From Dysosmobacter welbionis (GTDB lineage: Bacteria; Bacillota; Clostridia; Oscillospirales; Oscillospiraceae): 64,000 nucleotides of DNA. The number at the start of each line of letters is the position of its first letter. The stretch's first letter is position 1. Below are positions 51,118 to 59,992 of the stretch, piece by piece. Where the stretch lies: assembly GCF_005121165.3 (NCBI RefSeq), contig NZ_CP034413.3, positions 558,001-622,000 on the forward strand, written 5' to 3'. Made by a program: the position numbers and the translations under genes. Below the pieces are notes generated by a model that had not been told where the DNA came from, ran no database searches, and worked only from the letters and a program-made list of their open reading frames with translations.

Positions 51118-51915
51118 ATGGCGACATTTGGTTTTATCGGCACCGGAAATATGGGCGGCGCCCTGGCCCGGGCGGCCCGCAAGCGGCTGTCCGGCGGAGA
51201 GATCCTGTTGGCGAACCGCTCCGCCACCAAAGCGGAGGCCCTGGCCCAGGAGCTGGACTGCCGGGCTGTGGACAATGCGGCGGTGGCCGCTGGGGCAGAT
51301 TACATCTTCCTGGGCGTGAAGCCCTATATGGTGGCAGGGCTGATGGAGAAGATCGGCCCCGTGCTGGCGGCGCGGAAGGACCGGTTCGTGCTGGTGTCCA
51401 TGGCGGCGGCCCTCACCATCCCCGACCTGCGGGAGCGGGGCTGCGGGGACTGGCCCCTGATCCGCATCATGCCCAATACCCCCTCTGCCATCGGGGAGGG
51501 CGTGATCTTCTACACCTGCGACGGCGTCACGGCGGAGGAGGAAGCGGCGTTCCTGGAGAACATGGCAGGCGCCGGGCGGCTGCTGCCCCTGGACGACCAT
51601 CTGATGGACGCCGGCAGCGCCGTGGCCGGCTGCGGACCGGCCTTTGTGGACCTCTTCATCGAGGCCATGGCGGACGGCGGCGTGGCCTGCGGCCTCACCC
51701 GTCCCATGGCGATGGAGTGCGCCGCCCAGACGCTGATCGGCGCCGCGCGGCTGATGCTGGAGACGGGCCGCCATCCCGGTGCGCTGAAGGATGCGGTCTG
51801 TTCCCCCGGCGGCGCCACCATCCAGGGCGTCCGGGCGCTGGAGGCCGGCGGGTTCCGCAGCGCAGTGATGGAGGCGGTCATCGCCGCCTATGAGAAGAGT
51901 GCGGAGATGAAGTGA
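51118..51915 (+). CDS. proC: Pyrroline-5-carboxylate reductase
   Basis: A 265-residue protein with the N-terminal Rossmann motif FGFIGTGNMGGAL, VKPYMV, RIMPNTPSAIGEGV and the C-terminal SPGGATIQGVRALE. It completes proline synthesis with NAD(P)H. Ends with a strong terminator. Confidence 0.96.
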   Translation: MATFGFIGTGNMGGALARAARKRLSGGEILLANRSATKAEALAQELDCRAVDNAAVAAGADYIFLGVKPYMVAGLMEKIGPVLAARKDRFVLVSMAAALTIPDLRERGCGDWPLIRIMPNTPSAIGEGVIFYTCDGVTAEEEAAFLENMAGAGRLLPLDDHLMDAGSAVAGCGPAFVDLFIEAMADGGVACGLTRPMAMECAAQTLIGAARLMLETGRHPGALKDAVCSPGGATIQGVRALEAGGFRSAVMEAVIAAYEKSAEMK

Positions 51916-51920
51916 ACGGT

Positions 51921-51961
51921 CCGTGGCCGGAGGCAGCTGCCTCCGGCCACGGCATTTTTTG
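51921..51961 (+). terminator. Terminator of the proline genes
   Basis: CCGTGGCCGGAGGCAG and CTGCCTCCGGCCACGG form a long hairpin followed by CATTTTTT. Confidence 0.9.
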
Positions 51962-52037
51962 TCCGCCTGCGGGACTTGCCAGCAGACGGCGAGATGTGGT
52001 ATGATCGTTCTCCCATCTTTTTGACAGGAGGACATGT

Positions 52038-52574
52038 ATGGCACGGGACATCATCTTGAATCTGGCAATCAGCCTGGATGGCTTCATTTGCGATGAGGAC
52101 GGCGGCTTCGCATGGATCAGCGGCCAGGGAGATGTCCGGGCCGACACGGCGGACCACTTCGACTTCGACGGCTTCCTGGCATCCTGCGACACCATCGTTA
52201 TGGGTCGAAAGGCTTATGAGGACTGCCTTAGTTCTCTGCCCGAAGCGGCGGAAAAGCGATTCCTGGTGGCCTCCCGGACACCTCGGGCGCCGGAGGGCAG
52301 GGTTGTCTTTCTCTCCGCCGATGTGGTGGCGGAAGTTCTGGCGCTGAAGGACCGGCCCGGCAAGCACATCTGGCTGTTCGGCGGTGGAGAGCTGGCCTCC
52401 GACTTCATTCGCGCCGACGCCGTAGACCGGTATATCGTCGGCATCCTGCCGGTGATCCGGGGCAAGGGCCGGCGGCTGTTTCAGGAGGGGATTCCGCCGG
52501 TGGAACTCCATCTGGACCGCTGCACGGTCTCAGACGGCATCCCTATTCTGGAGTACAGCCGGCGGGGCCGGTAA
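52038..52574 (+). CDS. RibD C-terminal/DHFR-fold reductase
   Basis: A 178-residue protein with the LNLAISLDGFICDEDG start and VMGRKAYE and WLFGGGELASDF motifs of the DHFR-fold RibD-C family. Members bind NADPH; their substrates vary and this is not a clear trimethoprim-type DHFR. ATG 52038 follows CAGGAGG. Single gene between two terminators. Confidence 0.85.
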   Translation: MARDIILNLAISLDGFICDEDGGFAWISGQGDVRADTADHFDFDGFLASCDTIVMGRKAYEDCLSSLPEAAEKRFLVASRTPRAPEGRVVFLSADVVAEVLALKDRPGKHIWLFGGGELASDFIRADAVDRYIVGILPVIRGKGRRLFQEGIPPVELHLDRCTVSDGIPILEYSRRGR

Positions 52575-52584
52575 GGCAGATAGA

Positions 52585-52622
52585 CAACAGCCGCAGGGAG
52601 CGTTCCCTGCGGCTGTTGTTTT
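52585..52622. terminator. Bidirectional terminator
   Basis: ACAACAGCCGCAGGGA pairs with TCCCTGCGGCTGTTGT and is followed by TTTTG. Confidence 0.85.
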
Positions 52623-52651
52623 GTGATTTGAGAAGATCTGACTTCTGTCGC

Positions 52652-54790
52652 TCAGGCAGCAGCGTTGGCGGCCCGGTACAGGAAGGTCACAATCTGGCCC
52701 CGCTGGCAGACGGTGTCGGGAGAGAACGTGCTGCCGTCACCGGTGCCGAGGGTGACGCCCTGGGCCACGGCCCAGTTCACCGCGGCGGCGTAGTCCGCGT
52801 CAGCGGCCACGTCGGTGAAGGAAGCGGCAGCAGCCTCGGGGCTGTCGGCGGCAACCCACATGAAGTACACCGCCATGGCGCGGGTGCAGCCCGCATAGGG
52901 ATCAAAGGTCTCGCCTTCCACCAAGCCCTGCTCACTGACCCACTGGACGGCCTTGAAGAAGTACAGGCTGGTGTCCGTCACATCGGTATAGGCGGGTTCC
53001 GTGCTAGCAGGCTCCGGAGAACCGGCGGCGCGCCACAGATAGGTGATGATCTGGGCACGGGTGCAGTTCTGGTAGGGAGAGAAGGTGGTGGCGGTGGTGC
53101 CGTTGGTGATGCCCTCGTCCACGGCCCACTCAATGCCGTCATAGTAGGGAGAGGTCGCCGCCACGTCGGTGAAGGCCAGGCCCTGGTCAACAGTGATGCG
53201 GCCAGCGGGCTGACCGTAGGCCTCTTCGGTGACGGTGCCCTTTAGCTCGTCGGTGATGTAGTCCATGACCACCTCATCCATGGAGAGGCCCAGGTCATAG
53301 TTGACGGAGGCAGCCGCGAACGCATAGTAGGTGTCGCCGCCGGCGGCCATGAAGTCGTTGGTGGCGATGGTGTAGGTGGCGTTGGCATCAAAGGGCTCGC
53401 CGCCCACAGTCTCGATGGTGACGCGCTGGATGCTCTTGGGGCCGTAGTAGGTGGAGCCGGGATACTGCTCGCCCTGGTCATAGGCCTTGGTGGTGTCCAC
53501 GGTGAACTCGATGCCGCTCACCTGGGGGAAGCCGCCGATAGAGGTGGGCGTGCAGTAGGTGGAAGCCTCCAGAGCCTCCAGCAGCTCGGCGCCGGTGACT
53601 TTCACGATGGAGAGGGTGTTGCCGAAGGGCAGCACAGTGTTGATATCCTTCTTGGTGATGTCGCCGGCGGCGATGGAGGCGCGGATGCCGCCGCCGTTGG
53701 TGACAGCCGCGTCCACCTCAGTGCCCTCACGCTCGGCGCCCCAGACCAGAGCGTCGCAGATCAGGTCGCCCAGGTTGGTCTCCTCGGTACGGTTACCGGG
53801 CTCCTTCTCGCCGTTCAGGGCCACTTCGGTCTTTGCAAACACCGTGCCGTATTCCTTGTCGATCTCCGCCTGGATCTTGGCGGCGCGGGCAGCCACATCA
53901 GCGTCCGTGGCGGTCAGGTCGGCAACGGGGGTAGTGGCGGTGGTGATGGTGCCGTCGGCATCGATGGTGACCACGCCCACGCTCTCCAGCTTGGTGCCGG
54001 TAGAGGTCACCAGAGTGTCGCCCACCTTCCCGGTACCGCCAGCGGCGGCCTTCACGTCCTCAAGGGTGGAGTGAGAGTGGCCGTCGATGAACACGTCGAT
54101 GCCCTCCACCTTCTCCAGCAGGTCGATGGAGCGGTTGCCGGTGGACTCGGCATCGATGCCCAGGTGGCCCAGGCAGATGATGTACTCGCAGCCCTCTGCC
54201 TCCAGTGCGTCCACCTGATCCTGCGCGCAGTCGAACATCTTATCGCCGGCCAGGAAGGTCACGCCCTGGATCTTGGCGGGGTGGGCCTTGGTTGCGGTCT
54301 CCGGGGTGTCCAGGCCGAACACGCCGATCTTGGTGCCGTCGGGCGCGGTGAAGACCACGTTGTCCTCAAAGGCCACCTGGCCGTTGTACAGGACATTGGC
54401 GTCCACGATGGTGAAGTCGGCGTCCGCCTCCAGATCCTTGAGGTTCTGGTAGCCGTAGTCGAACTCATGGTTGCCCATGCTGGCCACGTCGTAGCCGGCC
54501 AGGTTCATCAGCTCCACGGCGGTGGCGCCCTCAGACGTGCTGACGGTGGGATCGCCCTGGATGAAGTCACCGGCGTCCATCAGCAGGACGTAGGCGCCGC
54601 GGGCCTCGTAGGCGTCCTTCAGCGCGGCCACTTTGGCATAGCCGCTGATGGCGCCATGCACATCATTGGTGTGCAGGATGACGATGTCGCCGTCCAGATC
54701 CTGTGCCGTCTCTTCCGCCGCATTGGCGGTGACGGCCAGGGAGAACGTCATGACCACCGCCAGCAGCAGGGACAAGACTTTCTTTTTCAT
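52652..54790 (-). CDS. SLH-anchored 5'-nucleotidase / UDP-sugar hydrolase
   Basis: A 712-residue exported protein with a signal peptide (MKKKVLSLLLAVVMTFSLAV, cleavage near ANA-AEE). The metallophosphatase domain has HTNDVHG (Asp43, His45), DAGDFIQGD, MGNHEFDYG and GHSHS; the 5'-nucleotidase C-domain has NGGGIRA; three C-terminal SLH repeats span residues ~535-712. It would dephosphorylate extracellular nucleotides at the cell wall. SLH repeats bind pyruvylated wall polymer; a CsaB-type pyruvyl transferase is encoded 3 kb away. ATG 54790 follows GAGGAGG. Confidence 0.93.
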   Translation of the reverse strand: MKKKVLSLLLAVVMTFSLAVTANAAEETAQDLDGDIVILHTNDVHGAISGYAKVAALKDAYEARGAYVLLMDAGDFIQGDPTVSTSEGATAVELMNLAGYDVASMGNHEFDYGYQNLKDLEADADFTIVDANVLYNGQVAFEDNVVFTAPDGTKIGVFGLDTPETATKAHPAKIQGVTFLAGDKMFDCAQDQVDALEAEGCEYIICLGHLGIDAESTGNRSIDLLEKVEGIDVFIDGHSHSTLEDVKAAAGGTGKVGDTLVTSTGTKLESVGVVTIDADGTITTATTPVADLTATDADVAARAAKIQAEIDKEYGTVFAKTEVALNGEKEPGNRTEETNLGDLICDALVWGAEREGTEVDAAVTNGGGIRASIAAGDITKKDINTVLPFGNTLSIVKVTGAELLEALEASTYCTPTSIGGFPQVSGIEFTVDTTKAYDQGEQYPGSTYYGPKSIQRVTIETVGGEPFDANATYTIATNDFMAAGGDTYYAFAAASVNYDLGLSMDEVVMDYITDELKGTVTEEAYGQPAGRITVDQGLAFTDVAATSPYYDGIEWAVDEGITNGTTATTFSPYQNCTRAQIITYLWRAAGSPEPASTEPAYTDVTDTSLYFFKAVQWVSEQGLVEGETFDPYAGCTRAMAVYFMWVAADSPEAAAASFTDVAADADYAAAVNWAVAQGVTLGTGDGSTFSPDTVCQRGQIVTFLYRAANAAA

Positions 54791-55071
54791 TCTGTTACCT
54801 CCTCTGAAAGCGCGGGAGATGACCTCCCGTGGTATGGATATAGTATAGCACATCTGGAAAAAATGGACAGAGGGGACTTCGCGGATTTTTCGAAAAAAAC
54901 CACCAGAAATATCCCACGTTTTTTGTAGAAGAAGCGCAATTTTTTTCTACCCGCACTTCTGGCATTCCCTTGCGGCGGGTGTTATACTGAAAAAAAGCGT
55001 CTGCCGGAGCTTCCCGGCAGCCTGCCGCCGGGCGGCCGCATCGTGCCGCAGACACACAAGGAGGTATATTT

Positions 55072-56445
55072 ATGACCACATTGCTCAGGGGCGGGACCAT
55101 CATCACCGGTGCCGGACAGCGGCGGGCCGACCTGCTGCTGGACGGGGAGAAGATCGCCTGGGTGGGCCGGGGACCTCAAGCCGCAGACCGGGAGGTGGAT
55201 GTCTCCGGCTGTTTCCTCTTCCCCGGCTTTATCGACGCCCACACCCACTTTGACCTGGATGTGGCGAACACCACCACGGCGGATGATTTCTGCACCGGCT
55301 CCCGGGCGGCCCTGCGGGGCGGCACTACTACGGTCATCGACTTCGCCTGCCCCAACAAGGGCGAGTCCCTGCACCACGGCCTGGACCTGTGGCATCAGAA
55401 GGCGGACGGCAGGACTTTCTGCGACTACGGCTTCCACATGACCATCGACGACTGGAACGAGTCCATCCGGGCAGAGCTGCCGGACATGTTCGCCCAGGGC
55501 ATCTCTTCTTTCAAGATGTATCTCACCTATCCCGCCATGATGATCGGCGACCGGGACATCTACTGGGCACTGAAGGAGCTGAAGCGGCTGGGGGGCATCG
55601 CCGGCTTCCACTGCGAGAACGCCGGTGTCATTGACGGCATGATCGCCGAGCGGAAGGCCGCCGGAGAGCTCTCCCCCGCCTCCCACCCCCGCACCCGACC
55701 GCCCTATCTGGAGGCTGAGGCAGTGAGCCGCCTGCTGCGGATCGCCCAGGCAGCGGACGCGCCGGTGGTCATCGTCCACCTCACCAACCGGGAGGCCCTG
55801 CTGGAGGTGGACCACGCCCGGAAGCGGGGCCAGACCGTGTATGTGGAGACCTGTCCCCAGTACCTGCTGCTGGACGAGAGCGTGTATTTCAACGAGGACT
55901 ACTCCGCCGCTGCCCGGTATGTGTGCGCGCCGCCCCTGCGGGACAAGGCCGAGCAGGAGCACCTGTGGAAGGGCCTGCGGCGGGGCGCTATCCAGACCGT
56001 GTCCACAGACCACTGCTCCTTCACCCTGGCCCAGAAGGACATGGGCCGGGAGGACTTCACCAAAATCCCAGGCGGCCTGCCCGGCGTGGAGACCCGGGGC
56101 GAGCTGCTGTACTCCTACGGCGTGGCCAAGCGGAAGATCAGCGCCGCCCAGATGTGCCGGGTGCTCAGCGAGAATCCCGCCCGGCTGTATGGTCTCTATC
56201 CCCGGAAGGGCGTGCTGCGGCCCGGCAGCGACGCGGACATCGTGGTCTACGACCCCGGCGCCAGCCATGTGATCCGAGCGGAGGACTGCGTGGCCAATGT
56301 GGACTACAACCCCTATGAAGGCTTCGTCACCGCCGGCGGCATCCGGCAGGTGTGGCTGCGGGGGCAGCTCTCCGTGGAAAACGGAAAGGTCCTGGTGGAG
56401 GCGCCGGCGGGCAAGTATATGGCCCGGGGCAAGAACTCCCTGTGA
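55072..56445 (+). CDS. Dihydropyrimidinase/hydantoinase-family amidohydrolase
   Basis: A 457-residue amidohydrolase with the metal-binding DAHTHFD (His57, His59), the carbamylated Lys148 in SSFKMYLTY, His180 in GFHCEN, IVHLTN, and STDHCSF with the late Asp. The combination fits dihydropyrimidinases that open dihydropyrimidine or hydantoin rings. No partner reductase or ureidopropionase gene is adjacent. ATG 55072 follows AAGGAGG. A decayed hydroxyacid dehydrogenase lies directly downstream. Confidence 0.9.
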   Translation: MTTLLRGGTIITGAGQRRADLLLDGEKIAWVGRGPQAADREVDVSGCFLFPGFIDAHTHFDLDVANTTTADDFCTGSRAALRGGTTTVIDFACPNKGESLHHGLDLWHQKADGRTFCDYGFHMTIDDWNESIRAELPDMFAQGISSFKMYLTYPAMMIGDRDIYWALKELKRLGGIAGFHCENAGVIDGMIAERKAAGELSPASHPRTRPPYLEAEAVSRLLRIAQAADAPVVIVHLTNREALLEVDHARKRGQTVYVETCPQYLLLDESVYFNEDYSAAARYVCAPPLRDKAEQEHLWKGLRRGAIQTVSTDHCSFTLAQKDMGREDFTKIPGGLPGVETRGELLYSYGVAKRKISAAQMCRVLSENPARLYGLYPRKGVLRPGSDADIVVYDPGASHVIRAEDCVANVDYNPYEGFVTAGGIRQVWLRGQLSVENGKVLVEAPAGKYMARGKNSL

Positions 56446-56455
56446 GCATTCGTCC

Positions 56456-56987
56456 ATGAATCTCGTCATCATCGGGCGCTTCCCTGCGGCCACAGACACG
56501 CAGATCAGGGCATTCCTTCCCGCTGACCGGGAGGTTTTTATCACCGAATCGGATCTGTCCGGCCCCTTTTTGCAGAGTGCGGATGCGCTCATCCCGGAAC
56601 ACATCCCGATTCCCTCTTTTGGGGACAAGGCTCTGAAGCTGCGGATGATTCAAACCGGGGCCGGGTATGGCGAAGATAGAGCCGTCTGCTTTTCTGGTCA
56701 ACATGGCCAAGAGGGATCGTTCACGAAGAGGTCCTGATCGAGGCTTTAAGCGACCATCAGATCGCCGGCGCTTGCCCGGATGTCTTTGAGGCAGAGCCAT
56801 TTTCCCAAGCAAGCTGGCTGAGGGCGCTCCTCAACGTAATCCTCGCGCCGTACACAGCAGGGGATCCTGGCGGCGTGAAACTGCACGAAAAACAGGATTC
56901 CTTTTTCCCAGTAGCATCCGGCAGGCACGGAGCGGAGAAATGCCCGCCAACATGCTGAACCGGGACACCTGGAAGGCGTGGAGATAA
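56456..56987 (+). pseudogene. D-2-hydroxyacid dehydrogenase remnant
   Basis: Three fragments in three frames match one such enzyme. The N-terminal domain runs from ATG 56456 to LKLRMIQTGAGYG. Then MAKIEPSAFLVNMAK starts at 56667, skipping the ~150-residue NAD fold (about 450 bases lost). HEEVLIEALSDHQIAGACPD and VFEAEPF follow in the next frame from ~56719, and MPANMLNRDTWKAWR ends at TAA 56985-56987 in yet another frame. It is clearly dead, so the adjacent dihydropyrimidinase lost its neighbour. An intact but different paralog is at 59993. Confidence 0.85.
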
Positions 56988-57040
56988 GCCCCTTCTGCAG
57001 GTGGACAGCCCATAGACGTAAAAGAGCTGTGCGTTCAACT

Positions 57041-57095
57041 GAAAAACAGGCGTCTGCCTCATTTGGAATGAGGCGGACGCCTGTTCTGCTTTTCA
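57041..57095. terminator. Bidirectional terminator
   Basis: AACAGGCGTCTGCCTCATT pairs with AATGAGGCGGACGCCTGTT; T- and A-runs lie on both sides. Confidence 0.85.
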
Positions 57096-57105
57096 TGCGT
57101 TTCTG

Positions 57106-57609
57106 TTACTCTTCTGCCAGTCCCTCCCACTGGACATCCACGATGGTGCCGCCGGAGAACTCAATGTACTCACTCTTCAAAATATAATCCGTCTTGCCGA
57201 TCCGGACCTCCTGGTCTCCCACCTTGGTGGTCATGACCTCGCCGGCAGGCGTCTCCGTGGTGGCGGTGAAGAGCAGCGTCACATGCTCCGGATCCTCGAT
57301 CCACTGCCCATCGGGGCCCAGCACGTAGTAGGGCTCCATCTCCACGCTCTCAATCTGGCCGCCCACCAGAGCGCCGGAGGCCATCAGCGGAGAGGGCAGA
57401 TGGGCCTGGCAGGTCTCGTACAGCTCCGTGGGCACACCCTCGCACTTAACCACATAGGTCACCTTCACCATGCCGCCGTCCTCGGCGGCGGTGCCGCCGC
57501 TGCTGCCCAGCAGCTTCCAGGCTCCAAAAGCCACCACCGCCACGATCAAAATCACGGCGATGATGTCGATGATGTTGAACTTTCCAACGCGTTTTGCTTT
57601 CTGTTCCAT
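57106..57609 (-). CDS. DUF4330-domain membrane protein
   Basis: A 167-residue protein with a short cytoplasmic part (MEQKAKRVGKFNIIDI), one membrane helix (IAVILIVAVVAFGAWKLL, residues ~18-36) and a beta-rich external domain of the DUF4330 type. It begins at ATG 57609 after GGAGG and is divergent from the csaB fusion, a neighbourhood often seen in Firmicutes. Role unknown; a link to wall-polymer pyruvylation is only suggested by position. Confidence 0.8.
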   Translation of the reverse strand: MEQKAKRVGKFNIIDIIAVILIVAVVAFGAWKLLGSSGGTAAEDGGMVKVTYVVKCEGVPTELYETCQAHLPSPLMASGALVGGQIESVEMEPYYVLGPDGQWIEDPEHVTLLFTATTETPAGEVMTTKVGDQEVRIGKTDYILKSEYIEFSGGTIVDVQWEGLAEE

Positions 57610-57742
57610 GGTCTCCTCCGTAAAAGGCGCGGACGCGCCTGTATTTGGCGTTTGTCGTCTGGACAATATCTGGTTCGTATTGTATAATATTTCTCGCGAT
57701 TTCACAACCCCTATTTGCGGAAAGCGGAAAGAAAGGCATTCC

Positions 57743-59968
57743 ATGAAGGTCATTCATCTCATCAGCGGCGGAGACTCCGGCGGCGCAAAAACCCATGTGC
57801 TGAGCCTGCTGCAACATCTGAATCAAACCATCACCGCCCAGCTGGTGTGCTTCCGGGACGGCCCCTTTGCCGAGGAGGCCCGCCAGATGGGCATTCCCAC
57901 CATGATCTGCGGGGGCAACAACGTCTTCCGCACCCGGCGGAAGCTGGCGGCCTATATCCGGGAGGGCGGCTACGAGATCATCCACTGCCATGGCTCCCGG
58001 GCCAACATGATCGGCGCCATGCTCCGCAAGGTCACGGGACTGCCGGTGGTGACCACCGTCCACAGCGACTACCGCCTGGACTACATGGGCCGCCCCCTCA
58101 GCCATCTGACCTTCGGCACCATCAACGCCCTGGCCCTGCGGCGGCTGGATTACCGGATCGGCGTGTCCGACGCCATGGTGGACCTGCTGATCTCCCGGGG
58201 CTTCCCGGCGGACCGGTTCTACACCATCTATAACGGCATCGACTTCACGCCCCCGCCCACCCAGGGGGACCGGCTGGAGTACCTGAGGAGCCTGGGCGCA
58301 GATGTGGACGAGAACTCTGTGGTGGTAGGCATCGCCGCCCGGATGAATCCGGTGAAGGACATGGCCACTCTGGTGCGGGGCTTCGCCGCGGGCCACGCCA
58401 AGTGCCCCCGACTGCGGCTGCTGATCGCCGGCGACGGGCCGGAGAAGGACAAGCTCACCGCCTTGGCGGCAGAGCTGGGCGTAGAGCGGCAGGTGTGCTT
58501 CGCCGGATGGATCTCCGGCGGCATGGACCGGTTTTACAGCGCCCTGGACATCAACGCCCTCACCAGCCTGTCCGAGACCTTCCCCTATGCCCTGACGGAG
58601 GGGGCCCGGTTCCATCTGGCTACCGTCTCCACCGCCGTGGGAGGCATCCCCTATCTCATCGACCAGGACGTGAACGGCTATCTCTTCCAGCCCGGCGACT
58701 GGCAAGCCCTGGGCAACGATCTGGCCGCCCTGGGCAATGACGATGAATTGCGCCGCCGCTTGGGGGAAAAGCTCTATGAAAAGGCGTCCACCCAGTTCTC
58801 TATTCAGAAGACCGTGTCCACCCAGCTGCAGATATACGCCTCCATCCTCCGCCGCCACCGGCGGCGCTCCTCCGCCCGGGACGGCGTGGTGATCTGCGGC
58901 GCCTACGGCCGGGGCAACGCAGGTGATGACGCCATTCTGGAGGCCATCCTCCAGGAGATGCGCTCCATCGACCCGGACATGCCCATCACCGTGCTCAGCA
59001 AGGATCCCAGGAGCACCCGGCTCACCTACCGGGTGCGGGCGGTGCACCGTTCCAACTTCCTGGCCTGGCACGCCGCCATGTGGAACAGCCGCCTGTACAT
59101 CAACGGCGGCGGCAGCCTGATCCAGGACGTGACCTCCCGCCGCTCCCTGTGGTTCTATCTGGCCAATATCCGGGCGGCAAAGCGGGCAGGCAACCGGGTA
59201 CAGATGTACGGCTGCGGCATCGGCCCCGTCACCCGGGAGAGCCACCGGAGTCTGGCCGCGAAGATCATCAACAAATATGTGGATGTCATCACCCTGCGGG
59301 AGCCGGACTCTTTGGAAGAACTGCGGGCCATGGGGGTGACGGAGCCGGAGGTCCTGTTGACTGCGGACCCGGCGCTGATCCTGCAGAAGGCCCCGGACGA
59401 CGAGACCGACAGCGTGCTGCTGCGCGCCGGTATCCCGCCCCACGGCAATTACCTCTGCTTTGCCCTGCGGCGGTGGAAGGGGTTTGAAGAGAAGGCCCCC
59501 CTCTTCGGCGCGGCGGCGGAATACGCCTACCGCACCTATGGTCTGACGCCGGTGTTCGTGGCGGTGGAAAAGCATCTGGACCCCGGTGCGGGCCAGCTGG
59601 CCGCCCGCGGGCTGACGATCCCCCACTATTTCCTGGACGATGCCGGCGGCGCCGGGACCATCATCGGCGCCCTCAGCCGGATGCAGGCGGTGGTGTCCAT
59701 GCGGCTCCACGCGCTGATCTTCGCCGCCGGGCAGGGGATCCCCCTGGCGGGCGTTGTCTACGACCCCAAGGTCTCCGCCTTCCTGCGGTATATCGGACAG
59801 GAGCAGTTCGTGGATCTGGCAGAGCTGACCGGGCAGAATCTCTGCGCCATGATGGACCAGTGCGTAGCCCAGGCGGCCCACCCGGAGGCCCAGGCCGCCG
59901 CCGTGCGGAACCTGCAGGCCATGGAGCAGAAGAATGTGGAGGTGGCCCGCCGCCTGCTGAAGGGTTGA
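57743..59968 (+). CDS. csaB: Fused GT4 glycosyltransferase and CsaB polysaccharide pyruvyl transferase
   Basis: A 741-residue protein. Residues ~1-375 are a GT-B, family-4-type glycosyltransferase (HLISGGDSGGAKTHV, then GIAARMNPVKDM and LTSLSETFPYALTEG with the EX7E-like acidic region). Residues ~390-741 are a CsaB-type pyruvyl transferase (GVVICGAYGRGNAGDDAI, SRLYINGGGSLIQD, VVSMRLHALIFAAGQGIP). CsaB adds pyruvate ketals to wall-linked glycans that SLH domains bind. ATG 57743 is the first methionine of MKVIHLISGG; upstream frame opening is shadow. The VanH-like gene follows after 24 bases. Confidence 0.93.
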   Translation: MKVIHLISGGDSGGAKTHVLSLLQHLNQTITAQLVCFRDGPFAEEARQMGIPTMICGGNNVFRTRRKLAAYIREGGYEIIHCHGSRANMIGAMLRKVTGLPVVTTVHSDYRLDYMGRPLSHLTFGTINALALRRLDYRIGVSDAMVDLLISRGFPADRFYTIYNGIDFTPPPTQGDRLEYLRSLGADVDENSVVVGIAARMNPVKDMATLVRGFAAGHAKCPRLRLLIAGDGPEKDKLTALAAELGVERQVCFAGWISGGMDRFYSALDINALTSLSETFPYALTEGARFHLATVSTAVGGIPYLIDQDVNGYLFQPGDWQALGNDLAALGNDDELRRRLGEKLYEKASTQFSIQKTVSTQLQIYASILRRHRRRSSARDGVVICGAYGRGNAGDDAILEAILQEMRSIDPDMPITVLSKDPRSTRLTYRVRAVHRSNFLAWHAAMWNSRLYINGGGSLIQDVTSRRSLWFYLANIRAAKRAGNRVQMYGCGIGPVTRESHRSLAAKIINKYVDVITLREPDSLEELRAMGVTEPEVLLTADPALILQKAPDDETDSVLLRAGIPPHGNYLCFALRRWKGFEEKAPLFGAAAEYAYRTYGLTPVFVAVEKHLDPGAGQLAARGLTIPHYFLDDAGGAGTIIGALSRMQAVVSMRLHALIFAAGQGIPLAGVVYDPKVSAFLRYIGQEQFVDLAELTGQNLCAMMDQCVAQAAHPEAQAAAVRNLQAMEQKNVEVARRLLKG

Positions 59969-59992
59969 CGGGGCCACCTGTTGGAGGAATCT

